Shown here: piece after piece, positions 45,957 to 56,408 of the stretch | Layout: each line of letters starts with the position of its first letter | Position numbering within the stretch: the stretch's first letter is position 1 | From: Lentinula raphanica | Lineage: Eukaryota > Basidiomycota > Agaricomycetes > Agaricales > Omphalotaceae | Length of the DNA stretch: 64,000 nucleotides | Reading direction: 5' to 3' | NCBI GenBank assembly: GCA_027919835.1 | Contig: JANVFP010000006.1 | Span: 1,586,986 to 1,650,985 of the forward strand | Made by a program: the position numbers and the translations under genes | The notes under the pieces: model-generated | Seen by the model: only the letters and a program-made list of their open reading frames with translations | What the model was told of the DNA's origin: nothing | The model's database searches: none

Positions 45957-47344
45957 ACAGAGTGTTGAGATGAAGATGGTGCTCAGGGAGAGCAGGAGGA
46001 TGAAGGAAAAACAGGCAGATCAAGGTTAGATCTATGTAGATAAGAGTTAGTACAATGTAGAGGCTTATCAGACATGATCAGAGCGCACTGAGACACCAAA
46101 AACCCAAGATCTAACAAAGGAATCAACTCCTAGAGTGTCTGATCACCTTAGATCTGTCTGGATGTGCTTTGGTATCTGTTCAGTGTCTTGATGGTGAAAA
46201 ATGCAAAATTTCATACCAGATTCCTGTATCTGAGACACCTCTAGAAGGCCTATAGTCTGTACAGATGGAGGAATGTGCTGGATAGTGAAATCAGAGCTCA
46301 AATAGAGCAAGGGGACATGCAGGCAGCCACACCCAGGTCAGAGATGGTGGGGGAAGGAAAGGAAGAATGGGAGATCAAAAACTGATGATGAAACTCGCTT
46401 TTACAGGCCTCTGCTCAGACCTCTGGCACCTGTAACAGCCACCATCAGGACCAGATCAACCCCATCATGATATGCCTGATGCATGTGAAGATGGGACCTT
46501 GTGCAGCTATCAGCTGATGATCCAAGCGCCCCATAAGCGCTGGGAATGTCCGAAATTTTGCCAGAGACCCATGTGATGTGTCTAGGCATGGTCCAGAGTG
46601 ATCTAAAGGCTCTGGGAGTGAAATAACACTCAAGTCCGCTTTTTGTGTTTTGAGTGTGCAACTCGAAATGACGATTGTGGGGGAACCAGTGAACCAAATG
46701 CCTTCAAATTTGTTCTCATCCCAAAGAGGACATGGAGCCGCATATTTTCACTTAAGACACCTAAGGGATCCGACCAGAACTGCGTGGTGTAGAGCGAAAT
46801 GTAAATCAAAAGCTCTACCAGACCATTCTGAGCACTTTGGTGAAAAAGTGTGCATAACTCCACACAGACTGAGTATCATCACTAGGTCATAGTGGACAAC
46901 TTGTAGGGGCAATAGAGCTCTGTGTGCGTGCACAGTATAGTGGCAAGAGCTCTTGAGGGTAGCCAGCAATTAAGTGTATTCATGTACACATTAGGTATGA
47001 TGAAGGTGGAGACCTTCATGTACATACCTGTTGTGATGAATAGTGCACTATAATTGCTGGGAGATGATCTGTGGTTTGCAGAGGCCTGCAGAAAGGCTCC
47101 CTACCCTTGGAATCCGCCTTCATGTCGACCTCTGCCTTTTGCACTCAGGTGGGACAGGAAGTAAGAGTTAGCCAACACTGGGCCAAAGCCCATAACATTC
47201 AGAGCGGATCATGGAGGGCTATAATTGCTATGAGATGTTGTTGAGGGGTGGATGGTGGTGAAAGAAAATGTGAATGAGACGCAAGGCAAATGGTTGTGTT
47301 GATAATCAGATTGGATGGTGTTACAATAGTACAGGGATACAGTG

Positions 47345-48352
47345 TCAAGATCTTTGGGCTTGTTTGAGTGAAGCTAGTTGTAGTTCTGCCCTTACTGTAG
47401 GATTGTCTCTGATATATATTTTCCAAGCTGTAGAAGACCAACGTCCTAAAGCCATAATCACAGATTCAGAAAGACCAAGTCTGGCATAAAAGGTTGCACC
47501 ACCAGCTCTAAGTGAATGTCCACCAAACTCCCTACCAACATAAGCAAAAAACCTGGATTCAAACCAGGATCTAGTGGGGAGTGTTCCATCTTCACAGAGG
47601 AACAGTGCAGGCCTGGCTCCATGTAGTTTGTCTCTGATAGTACAGTATTCCTTTAGTAGAGACACAGGACTGGCCACTGCTTGATGACTTTGGAGAATAT
47701 CTGTTCCATGGTAAAAAGGATCACTCTTGTGATAAGGCAAGTGGTAACCAGCTCTGCCATTCTCAAACTTGAGAGAGGCCCGCTTGATCACCTTACGCCA
47801 GTCACGCAGATCATGCTGATTAGGAACAGTGAGTTCACCAATGCGATGACAGCCATAGAAGCCACAGCTCATGAGAGTTGCAAACAGAAGATCATCATAG
47901 GAGAGATGACGAGAGTCATAGAAGAGTTGAATATGAGATATTTGAAGAGGAGGTTTCCTCTTGACTGGATCAGCTCTAACTTTCTTAGAGCCTCTGATTG
48001 TAGCTTGAACCAGAGGATGAGCACGAGATTCATCAAAGTGAGGGTAGAGTTGTTTGAGAAAGTGACGAGCACCAGAGAGATATTTAGGTCCAGAGGCAAT
48101 GTGTCTGGATGTGTATGCAATGTATCTGGAGAGTGTAGATGGAGTAGGATCCAGATCAAGTTTGTGTGAGGTGCAGAAGTGGATGTAATCTCTAGCACCT
48201 GTAGTATAGTTCTGTTTAGTAGACTTTTCAATGGCATGGGCTTGAAGGAATAACACCAAGTCATCTAACTTGTTCAAGTCCATAGGAGGGTGAGCAGAGC
48301 GACCTTGTCTCTTCCTCTGCTCACCCATGGCCTCTAAAAGGACTCTCTCCAT
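47345..48352 (-). CDS. Tyrosine recombinase of the DIRS element, copy 2 (335 aa)
   Basis: It catalyses strand exchange through a 3'-phosphotyrosine link and in DIRS elements integrates the circular DNA form. An N-terminal helical core-binding part (residues about 25-115, with ARDYIHFC) is followed by the catalytic domain: R170 in CHRIGELTVP, the H279-x-x-R282 box in GGHSLRAGGATF, and Y313 in WKIYIRDNP. The length is normal for the family. The start ATG lies inside the last codons of RT (19-nt overlap, shifted frame), so expression probably needs reinitiation, frameshifting or a separate transcript. It is present intact in copies 1 and 2, and as remains in copies 3 and 4 and at 31134. Confidence 0.93.
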   Translation of the reverse strand: MERVLLEAMGEQRKRQGRSAHPPMDLNKLDDLVLFLQAHAIEKSTKQNYTTGARDYIHFCTSHKLDLDPTPSTLSRYIAYTSRHIASGPKYLSGARHFLKQLYPHFDESRAHPLVQATIRGSKKVRADPVKRKPPLQISHIQLFYDSRHLSYDDLLFATLMSCGFYGCHRIGELTVPNQHDLRDWRKVIKRASLKFENGRAGYHLPYHKSDPFYHGTDILQSHQAVASPVSLLKEYCTIRDKLHGARPALFLCEDGTLPTRSWFESRFFAYVGREFGGHSLRAGGATFYARLGLSESVIMALGRWSSTAWKIYIRDNPTVRAELQLASLKQAQRS

Positions 48353-50061
48353 CGCGCCGGCAGTAGCTCTCTTGGAGGCTCAAAAGTGCGGACGCGGTAG
48401 GAGGGGAACTGGAGCTTGAAGTCATCCAGTAGAAGTCTAGATAGAAGGTCTGCCTTGATGTTGTCCTTGCCAGGTATATGACGAACTCTGATGTCAATAC
48501 CAGTCTTGAGAACTATACCAGCAATAGCAAGAAGGATGGAGTTGTGTGATGATTCTTTGACTGCAAGAGAGCTGAGCACTTGAACAGAATCCAGACTGTC
48601 TGAAAAGAAGAGAGCTCTCTTGGGTGGACTAGGTTTTGAAGCAATATGATGAAGGCCAGATAGAATAGCTAGTAGCTCTCTGAAGAAGATATCAACAATT
48701 GGGCTGCCAGGAGTTGGATGCACTTGATAGCAAAACCCATTGCTAGCATAGACAAAGGAGAGGCCTATGTTGCTTGCATCTGTCCAGCACACGAAGTCTG
48801 CTTCACTGTCACTCCATGCTTGGGCATCCACAAATCTTATCCCAATGGCAGATTTGAGCATGTCGGAGAACCAAGTCAGGTCTCTATGCACTTCACCATT
48901 GATAGGGATGTGACGAAATTGCAGTGTCTTCCCACTCATTTTGCGATACATTTCTGTGAGTGCAGGCCTAGCCCAGGGAAGAACATTGAGTGACCAGTTC
49001 AAAGAACCTGTGAGGTGTTGCCAGTCTCTGAGTGCAGCTTTCCAATTGGGAGATGAGAGGAATGTGTGTATGGCTTCTACAAGCCCATCTATGGATTCCT
49101 GAGTCAAAGAGATGGAGCCTTTCATGATATCTGTCAAGAAGCCAATGATTAACAGCCAGACTCCCCAGTCTTGTTTTCTGTCTTCATAGGGGCAGTCAAT
49201 CATGTCCCAAAAGACTAGAAGCTGTACTTGTCTCTTGGGATACTTCTTGCCATGAAAGGTGATGAGATTCCTCTTGAAGTCCCATCCAAAGAAATCATCC
49301 ATGTAGACATGTAGATTAGGGATTCCTAGCTTCTCAGTCCCAAACCAACAAAGGAGTGCTGATACAGAGCACCAACAGCGAGGAGAGGTTCTAGTTCCAA
49401 ACACTAATCTCCTGACAATATGAAATCTTCCATCCACAGAAACAACTTGACAAAGTTGCCAGAGAGGATGAGCAGGGAGATTGAGGAAGGCTTTGGCTAC
49501 ATCACTTTTGAACAGAACAAGCTCCTTATTAGGGTGCTCTTTGATAACATCATTGAGCACCTGGCCAAAAGTGTGCATGTCATCATATTTGACTTTAGCC
49601 TCTTCTCTAGGGATACCATCATTAAGACCTGATGCAGTTTGGTCCATGACAACTCTGGCTTTCCCCTTCTGCCAGACTACAAACATAGGGGAAACCTTCA
49701 TGCCAGGCAATAGGACAAAGTCTTCTGGTAGTGCTTCTGACCACCTCCCAGCAGCTACCTCTTGATCTCTGTGGCCTCTAAGCGCAGCAATGTCCTCTGA
49801 TTCAGTCACATAGTTGTCCACTTTCTGTTTGCACTCTTCTTCCCACTCTGCTTCATAGAAAGGCCAGAACCCTTCTCTTAATGACCGAATGACAGAAGCA
49901 ACAAAGGGTTGGTTAGGATGAGAAGATAGGAGGAGTTCCAAGCGATCCACATTGAATGGGGTTTCAACTTTGATGTAACTAGACATAGATTGCAAAGTAG
50001 CAAGAATTTGAGGATTGTTCAAGAGATGTTCAGGAGGTGAAGGTAGAGGAGGTGCAGTCAT
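48334..50061 (-). CDS. Reverse transcriptase-RNase H of the DIRS element, copy 2 (575 aa)
   Basis: RT copies the element RNA and RNase H removes it. From the ATG at 50061 the RT motifs are ARVVMDQTASGLND (residues about 135-148), motif A with D187 (FKSDVAKAFLNL), motif B FGTRTSPRCW (221-230) and the catalytic VYMDD (D255, D256). RNase H follows with D428 (WTDASN), E462 (FFRELLAIL), D488 (FFSDSLDS) and D538 (NIKADLL). The same frame is open upstream through nearly all of Gag as far as 51915, so the start is uncertain. I chose the first ATG after the Gag stop, but a +1 frameshift from Gag would also work. The protein ends at WRESF, overlapping the recombinase start. Confidence 0.9.
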   Translation of the reverse strand: MTAPPLPSPPEHLLNNPQILATLQSMSSYIKVETPFNVDRLELLLSSHPNQPFVASVIRSLREGFWPFYEAEWEEECKQKVDNYVTESEDIAALRGHRDQEVAAGRWSEALPEDFVLLPGMKVSPMFVVWQKGKARVVMDQTASGLNDGIPREEAKVKYDDMHTFGQVLNDVIKEHPNKELVLFKSDVAKAFLNLPAHPLWQLCQVVSVDGRFHIVRRLVFGTRTSPRCWCSVSALLCWFGTEKLGIPNLHVYMDDFFGWDFKRNLITFHGKKYPKRQVQLLVFWDMIDCPYEDRKQDWGVWLLIIGFLTDIMKGSISLTQESIDGLVEAIHTFLSSPNWKAALRDWQHLTGSLNWSLNVLPWARPALTEMYRKMSGKTLQFRHIPINGEVHRDLTWFSDMLKSAIGIRFVDAQAWSDSEADFVCWTDASNIGLSFVYASNGFCYQVHPTPGSPIVDIFFRELLAILSGLHHIASKPSPPKRALFFSDSLDSVQVLSSLAVKESSHNSILLAIAGIVLKTGIDIRVRHIPGKDNIKADLLSRLLLDDFKLQFPSYRVRTFEPPRELLPARWRESF

Positions 50062-50191
50062 AGTAGATGTGATACTGGGAGGAATAATATTACAAGAAGA
50101 ACTAGAAGAAGACCAAAGATAGCCACGTCTAAAATGTGGGTTTGAAGCAGATTGGGCAGAGTCCAGAGTATGCTTTGTACCAGCCAGAGAT

Positions 50192-51949
50192 TTAGGCCCT
50201 TGAAGAGCGCTTTCTACTCTCTCTGCGACGCTTCTGGAGCTGGTCATAGCAGGACTGGTTGTCAATGGCTCTGTGCTGTTCCCCACACTCACTGCAGTAG
50301 CCATGCTTCCTGTTATTAGGACAGGGCTCTGAACACCTCTTCTCATTCCAGAGGATACAAGGTGTGTCACGACGTTTTGAACTGGGAGAGGAAGATGATG
50401 AACTACTGCCAGAAGGCCTCTTCCTAGCAGATAACAACTCTTTGAGCAGAAGAGTGTGGAAGCTCTCTGGATTGCCCAGATCAAAGGGAGTGTTGGCAGC
50501 CTTCTGTCTAGCTTCTTTATCAACCCTGATAGCAACAGATGGATCATAAGGGGAAGATCTAAAGTACTCCATAATTTGAGATTTGTATGTCTCCAGCTCA
50601 ATTTTTCGATGTGGATAAACCTTGAGCAAAGGAGCAGTCCATGCATCAAAAACTCGGAGCCATTGGGACTCAGAAGTGACAGGAACAGACTTGAGTACTT
50701 GATCCTTACGAACCAGCTTGTACTCTGACCCAAAGTCTCTGCTATCATCATAAGTAGATGAGGAGAAGCTGACCAAGGCAGCATAGACTTTATCAAAGTC
50801 CACAAAGCGGTCCTTGACAATGAGGCGTAGCAAAGAGACAGGGAGAGGGTCAGAGAAAGGCTGAGCAGCCAAGAGTGATACAACAGGGTCCAGATTGCTC
50901 TCAGCAGCAAATAGATTCTTGAGCTCCCAAGTTTTCTGCACATGAGCAGGAAGAGATGTAGGCCCTGACAGATGGGCCAAGTGAGGAGCAACCTCAAGGA
51001 GTGGAGCAGGAAGCATTGAAGCAGTAGGAGTAGGTTTGACAGGAGAGGCAAGAAGCCTAGCCAAGGCATCTCTCCCAGCCTGTAGAATAAGCTCTGGATC
51101 TTGAGGAGCAGCACCAGAGTCAAGCTGGGCTTGCTCATCATCCAACTCTTGAATCTGAGCTTGCATGCCAGCCCAAGCAGCCTCATTGACAGCATCCTCA
51201 TGAGAGACAGCATTATGATCTGCTGAAACAGCAGTCTCCTTCCCTTTGAGTTTGTCTCTCTTAAACTGATTAGTCTCTCTCTGAATATCCATGATCTGAG
51301 ACACATAGTCTTGGGATACAACAGGATCATTGGATGATATAACTCTAATAGCCCTAAAGGCATCCAAAGCATTGATCTCCTCATTTCTGAACTGTTCAAC
51401 AACTTCCTGCAGAGTCCTGGCTTGTTCACTGACTGCCTGAAACTCCAGAGCTTGCTCAGGGTCATCAGAGAGCCTGGCAGCAAGGGAGGGAGGAGGTGAC
51501 AAGTGGGGAGCAGCAGAGGAGGTTGGAACATCAGAGGGAAGAGGAGACACAGACCTGAAGTGGACATGAGCTCTACCCTGTTTAGAGGAGCTAGAAGCGC
51601 CCATGGAGCGCCCAGGAAGCGAGCTAGAGGTGATCTGAGAGTGAGAGGGCATGTTAGAGGACTTTTGAGAGGAAGAGAGCAACTTTGATCTGGCCTGATC
51701 TGGCCTGATCTGATCAGATAAGGGATTGAGGCGAGTTTGTGCAGGATGGAGGGGCCTAGAGGCCTCAGAAGCACTCTGATCTGCTCTGATCTTGGTGGAT
51801 AAGGATTTGGGGAGAGTTTGAGCAAGATCAAGGTGTCTGAAGGGCTTAGATGAGGCCTGATCAGCATGGATCTGGCTAGATTTGGACATGGAAGGTGTAG
51901 AGGCATGGATAGCAAGAGGATCTGGTGATTCAGAGCGATGGGGAGCCAT
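50192..51949 (-). CDS. Gag of the DIRS element, copy 2 (585 aa)
   Basis: The likely structural RNA-binding protein of the element. The N-terminal third is Ser/Pro-rich and basic. A helical, coiled-coil-like part follows (EQARTLQEVVEQFRNEEI, about residue 175). A folded middle leads to a Cys/His cluster at residues 531-567: CILWNEKRC, then C, H, C, C, H and C with the spacing of CILWN...GYCSECGEQH. This is similar to the zinc-finger-like motif common in fungal and animal DIRS Gag proteins. The C-terminus is Arg-rich. The ATG at 51949 is conserved in copy 1 and in the fragment at 39205. The +1 frame over the whole gene is also open and leads into RT. Confidence 0.85.
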   Translation of the reverse strand: MAPHRSESPDPLAIHASTPSMSKSSQIHADQASSKPFRHLDLAQTLPKSLSTKIRADQSASEASRPLHPAQTRLNPLSDQIRPDQARSKLLSSSQKSSNMPSHSQITSSSLPGRSMGASSSSKQGRAHVHFRSVSPLPSDVPTSSAAPHLSPPPSLAARLSDDPEQALEFQAVSEQARTLQEVVEQFRNEEINALDAFRAIRVISSNDPVVSQDYVSQIMDIQRETNQFKRDKLKGKETAVSADHNAVSHEDAVNEAAWAGMQAQIQELDDEQAQLDSGAAPQDPELILQAGRDALARLLASPVKPTPTASMLPAPLLEVAPHLAHLSGPTSLPAHVQKTWELKNLFAAESNLDPVVSLLAAQPFSDPLPVSLLRLIVKDRFVDFDKVYAALVSFSSSTYDDSRDFGSEYKLVRKDQVLKSVPVTSESQWLRVFDAWTAPLLKVYPHRKIELETYKSQIMEYFRSSPYDPSVAIRVDKEARQKAANTPFDLGNPESFHTLLLKELLSARKRPSGSSSSSSSPSSKRRDTPCILWNEKRCSEPCPNNRKHGYCSECGEQHRAIDNQSCYDQLQKRRRESRKRSSRA

Positions 51950-53121
51950 ACAGAGTGTTGAGATGAAGATGGTGCTCAGGGAGAGCAGGAGGATGAAGGA
52001 AAAACAGGCAGATCAAGGTTAGATCTATGTAGATAAGAGTTAGTACAATGTAGAGGCTTATCAGACATGATCAGAGCGCACTGAGACACCAAAAACCCAA
52101 GATCTAACAAAGGAATCAACTCCTAGAGTGTCTGATCACCTTAGATCTGTCTGGATGTGCTTTGGTATCTGTTCAGTGTCTTGATGGTGAAAAATGCAAA
52201 ATTTCATACCAGATTCCTGTATCTGAGACACCTCTAGAAGGCCTATAGTCTGTACAGATGGAGGAATGTGCTGGATAGTGAAATCAGAGCTCAAATAGAG
52301 CAAGGGGACATGCAGGCAGCCACACCCAGGTCAGAGATGGTGGGGGAAGGAAAGGAAGAATGGGAGATCAAAAACTGATGATGAAACTCGCTTTTACAGG
52401 CCTCTGCTCAGACCTCTGGCACCTGTAACAGCCACCATCAGGACCAGATCAACCCCATCATGATATGCCTGATGCATGTGAAGATGGGACCTTGTGCAGC
52501 TATCAGCTGATGATCCAAGCGCCCCATAAGCGCTGGGAATGTCCGAAATTTTGCCAGAGACCCATGTGATGTGTCTAGGCATGGTCCAGAGTGATCTAAA
52601 GGCTCTGGGAGTGAAATAACACTCAAGTCCGCTTTTTGTGTTTTGAGTGTGCAACTCGAAATGACGATTGTGGGGGAACCAGTGAACCAAATGCCTTCAA
52701 ATTTGTTCTCATCCCAAAGAGGACATGGAGCCGCATATTTTCACTTAAGACACCTAAGGGATCCGACCAGAACTGCGTGGTGTAGAGCGAAATGTAAATC
52801 AAAAGCTCTACCAGACCATTCTGAGCACTTTGGTGAAAAAGTGTGCATAACTCCACACAGACTGAGTATCATCACTAGGTCATAGTGGACAACTTGTAGG
52901 GGCAATAGAGCTCTGTGTGCGTGCACAGTATAGTGGCAAGAGCTCTTGAGGGTAGCCAGCAATTAAGTGTATTCATGTACACATTAGGTATGATGAAGGT
53001 GGAGACCTTCATGTACATACCTGTTGTGATGAATAGTGCACTATAATTGCTGGGAGATGATCTGTGGTTTGCAGAGGCCTGCAGAAAGGCTCCCTACCCT
53101 TGGAATCCGCCTTCATGTCGA

Positions 53122-53349
53122 GTGTAGAGTGAAATGTAAATCAAAAGCTCTATCAGAAGATTCTGAGCACTTTGGTGAAAAAGTGTGCATAACTCCACAC
53201 AGACTGGGTATCATCACTAGGTCATAGTGGACAACTTGTAGGGGCAATAGAGCTCTGTATGCGTGCACAGTATAGTGGCAAGAGCTCTTGAGGGTGGCCA
53301 GCAATTAAGTGTATTCATGTACACATTAGGTATGATGAAGGTGAAGACC
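53122..53349 (-). mobile_element. DIRS 5'-UTR fragment between two copies
   Basis: 228 bp of the 5' UTR, truncated at both ends, sits between the 5' end of copy 2 and the 5' end of the oppositely oriented copy 3. The repeats on both sides therefore meet head to head. Confidence 0.8.
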
Positions 53350-54520
53350 TCGACATGAAGGCGGATTCCAAGGGTAGGGAGCCTTTCTGCAGGCCTCTGC
53401 AAACAACAGATCATCTCCCAGCAATTATAGTGCACTATTCATCACAACAGGTATGTACATGAAGGTCTTCACCTTCATCATACCTAATGTGTACATGAAT
53501 ACACTTAATTGCTGGCCACCCTCAAGAGCTCTTGCCACTATACTGTGCACGCATACAGAGCTCTATTGCCCCTACAAGTTGTCCACTATGACCTAGTAAT
53601 GATACCCAGTCTGTGTGGAGTTATGCACACTTTTTCACCAAAGTGCTCAGAATCCTCTGATAGAGCTTTTGATTTACATTTCGCTCTACACCACGCAGTT
53701 CTGGATGGATCCCTTAGGTGTCTTAAGTGAAAATGTGCGGCTCCATGTCCTCTTCGGGATGAGAACAAATTTGAAGGCATTTGGTTGACTGGTTCTCCCG
53801 TAATCGTCATTTCGAGTTGCACACTCAAAACACAAAAAGCGGACTTGAGTGTTATTTCACTCCCAGAGTCTCTAGATCACTCTGGACCATGCCTAGACAC
53901 ATCACATGGGTCTCTGGACATATTTCGGACAATCCCAGCGCCTATGGGCGCTTGGATCATCAGCTGATAGCTGCACATGGTCCCATCTTCACATGCATCA
54001 GGCATATCATGATGGGGTTGATCTGGTCCTGATGGTGGCTGTTACAGGTGCCAGAGGTCTGAGCAGAGGCCTGTAAAAGCGAGTTTGCCCATCAGTTTTT
54101 GATCTCCCATTCTTCCTTTCCTTCCCCCACCATCTCTGACCTGGGTGAGGCTGCCTGCATGTCCCCTTGCTCTATTTGAGCTCTGATTTCACTATCCAGC
54201 ACATTCCTCCATCTGTACAGACTACAGGCCTTTCACAGGTGTCTCAGATACAGGAATCTGGTATGAAATTTCGCATTTTTCACCATCAAGACACTGAACA
54301 GACATCAAAGCACATCCAGACAGATCTAAGGTGATCAGACACTCTAGGAGTTGATTCCTTTGTTAGATCTTGGGTTTTTGGTGTCTCAGTGCGCTCTGAT
54401 CATGTCTGATAAGCCTCTACATTGTACTAACTCTTATCTACATAGATCTAACCTTGATCTGCCTCTTTTTCCTTCATCCTCCTGCTCTCCCTGAGCACCA
54501 TCTTCATCTCAACACTCTGT

Positions 54521-56278
54521 ATAGCTCCCCATCGCTCTGAATCACCAGATCCTCTTGCTATCCATGCCTCTACACCCTCCATGTCCAAATCTAGCCAGAT
54601 CCATGCTGATCAGGCCTCATCTAAGCCCTTCAGACACCTTGACCTTGCTCAGACTCTCCCAAAATCCTCATCCTCCAAGATCAGAGCAGATCAGAGTGCT
54701 TCTGAGGCCTCTAGACCCCTCAATCCTGCACAAACTCGCCTCAATCCCTTATCTGATCAGATCAGGCCAGATCAGGCCAGATCAAAGTTGCTCCCTTCCT
54801 CTCAAAAGTCCTCTAACATATCCTCTCACTCTCAGATCACCTCTAGCTCGCTTCCTGGGCGCTCCATGGGCGCTTCTAGCTCCTCTAAACAGGGTAGAGC
54901 TCATGTTCACTTCAGGTTTGTGTCTCCTCACCCCTCTGATGTTCCATCTTCCTCTGCTGCTCCCCACTTGTCACCTCCTCCCTCCCTTGCTGCCAGGCTC
55001 TCTGATGACCCTGAGCAAGCTCTGGAGTTTCAGGCAGTCAGTGAACAAGCCAGGACTTTGCAGGAAGTTGTTGAACAGTTCAGAAATGAGGAGATCAATG
55101 CTATGGATGCCTTTAGGGCTATTAGAGATATATCATCCAATGATCCTGTTGTATCCCAAGACTATGTGTCTCAGATCATGGATATTCAGAGAGAGAACAA
55201 TCAGTTTAAGAGAGACAAACTCAAAGGGAAGGAGGCTGCTGTTTCAGCAGATCAAAATGCTGTCTCTCATGAGGATGCTGTCAATGAGGCTGCTTGGGCT
55301 AGCATGCAAGCCCAGATTCAGGACTTGGATGCTGAGCAAGCTCAGCTTGACTCTGGCACTTCTGCTCAAGATTCAGAGCCTATTCTACAGGCTGGGAGAG
55401 ATGCCTTGGCTAGGCTTCTTGCCTCTCCTCCACAACCTACTGCTACTGCTTCAATGCTTCCTCCTGCACTTCTTGAAGCTGCTCCTCACTTGGCCCATCT
55501 ATCAGGTCCCTCTTCTCTTCCTGCTCATGTGCAGAAGACTTGGGAGCTCAAGAACCTATTTGCTGTTGAGAGCAATCTGGACCCTGTTGCATCACTGTTG
55601 GCTGCTCAGCCTTTCTCTGACCCTCTTCCTGTCTCTCTGTTGCGCCTCATTGTCAAGGATCGCTTTGTTGACTTTGACAAAGTCTATGCTGCCTTGGTTA
55701 GCTTCTCCTCATCTACTTATGATGATAGTAGAGACTTTGGGTCTGAGTACAAGTTGGTTCGTAAGGATCAAGTGCTCAAGTCTGTTCCTGTCACTTCTGA
55801 GTCTCAATGGCTCCGAGTTTTTGATGCATGGACTGCTCCATTGCTCAAGGTTTATCCACATCGAAAAATTGAGCTGGAGACATACAAAGCACAAATCATG
55901 GAGTACTTCAGGTCTTCACCTTATGATCCATCTGTGGCTATCAGAGTTGATAAAGAAGCTAGGCAGAAAGCGGCCAACACTCCCTTTGATTTGGGCAATC
56001 CAGAGAGCTTCCACACACTTCTCCTCAAAGAGTTGTTATCTGCTAGGAAGAGGCCTTCTGGTAGTAGTTCATCATCTTCCTCTTCCAGTTCAAAACGTCG
56101 TGACACACCTTGTATCCTCTGGAATGAGAAGAGGTGTTCAGAGCCCTGTCCTAATAACAGGAAGCATGGCTACTGCAGTGAGTGTGGGGAACAGCACAGA
56201 GCCATTGACAATCAATCCTGCTATGACCAGCTCCAGAAGCGTCGCAGAGAGAGTAGAAAGCGCTCTTCAAGGGCCTAA
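54521..56278 (+). pseudogene. DIRS Gag, copy 3, start codon ATG changed to ATA
   Basis: The reading frame matches Gag of copy 2 from end to end without a stop, but the initiation codon is ATA (54521). The next in-frame ATG is 20 codons on, at 54581, which would give a 565-residue protein. The Cys/His cluster near the C-terminus is conserved. Many replacements are conservative, so the copy may have been under selection until recently, or Gag could still be made from the internal ATG. Confidence 0.85.
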
Positions 56279-56408
56279 ATCTCTGGCTGGTACAAAGCAT
56301 ACTCTGGACTCTACCCAATCTGCTTCAAATCCACGTTTTAGACGTGGCTATCTTTGGTCTTCTTCTAGTTCTTCTTGTAATATCATTCCTCCCAGTATCA
56401 CATCTACT

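Larger units (their letters stand above)
41139..47128 (-). mobile_element. DIRS-like YR retrotransposon, copy 1 (5,990 bp)
   Basis: Same layout as copy 2. I could find only three differences: single-base deletions near 43217, 44809 and 45910. The first breaks the RT frame, the second throws Gag into the RT frame (making a Gag-RT fusion frame), and the third shifts the Gag N-terminus. The recombinase frame is intact. It lies exactly head to tail with copy 2. Confidence 0.9.
47129..53121 (-). mobile_element. DIRS-like YR retrotransposon, copy 2, intact (5,993 bp)
   Basis: Read on minus it runs from the 5' end TCGACATGAAGG (53121) through 1.17 kb of 5' UTR, Gag (51949-50192), RT-RNase H (50061-48334) and tyrosine recombinase (48352-47345) to the 3' end GGCAGAGG (47129). 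There is no integrase or protease, and no methyltransferase domain between RNase H and recombinase. This is the coding set of the DIRS order, which replicates through RT and a circular intermediate integrated by its recombinase. All three frames are open, so it may be autonomous. Short shared motifs between the ends (AGCAATTATAG in both UTRs; CAGGCCTCTGC near the 5' end with its complement later in the UTR) may be parts of the split or inverted repeats used for circle formation. Confidence 0.9.
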
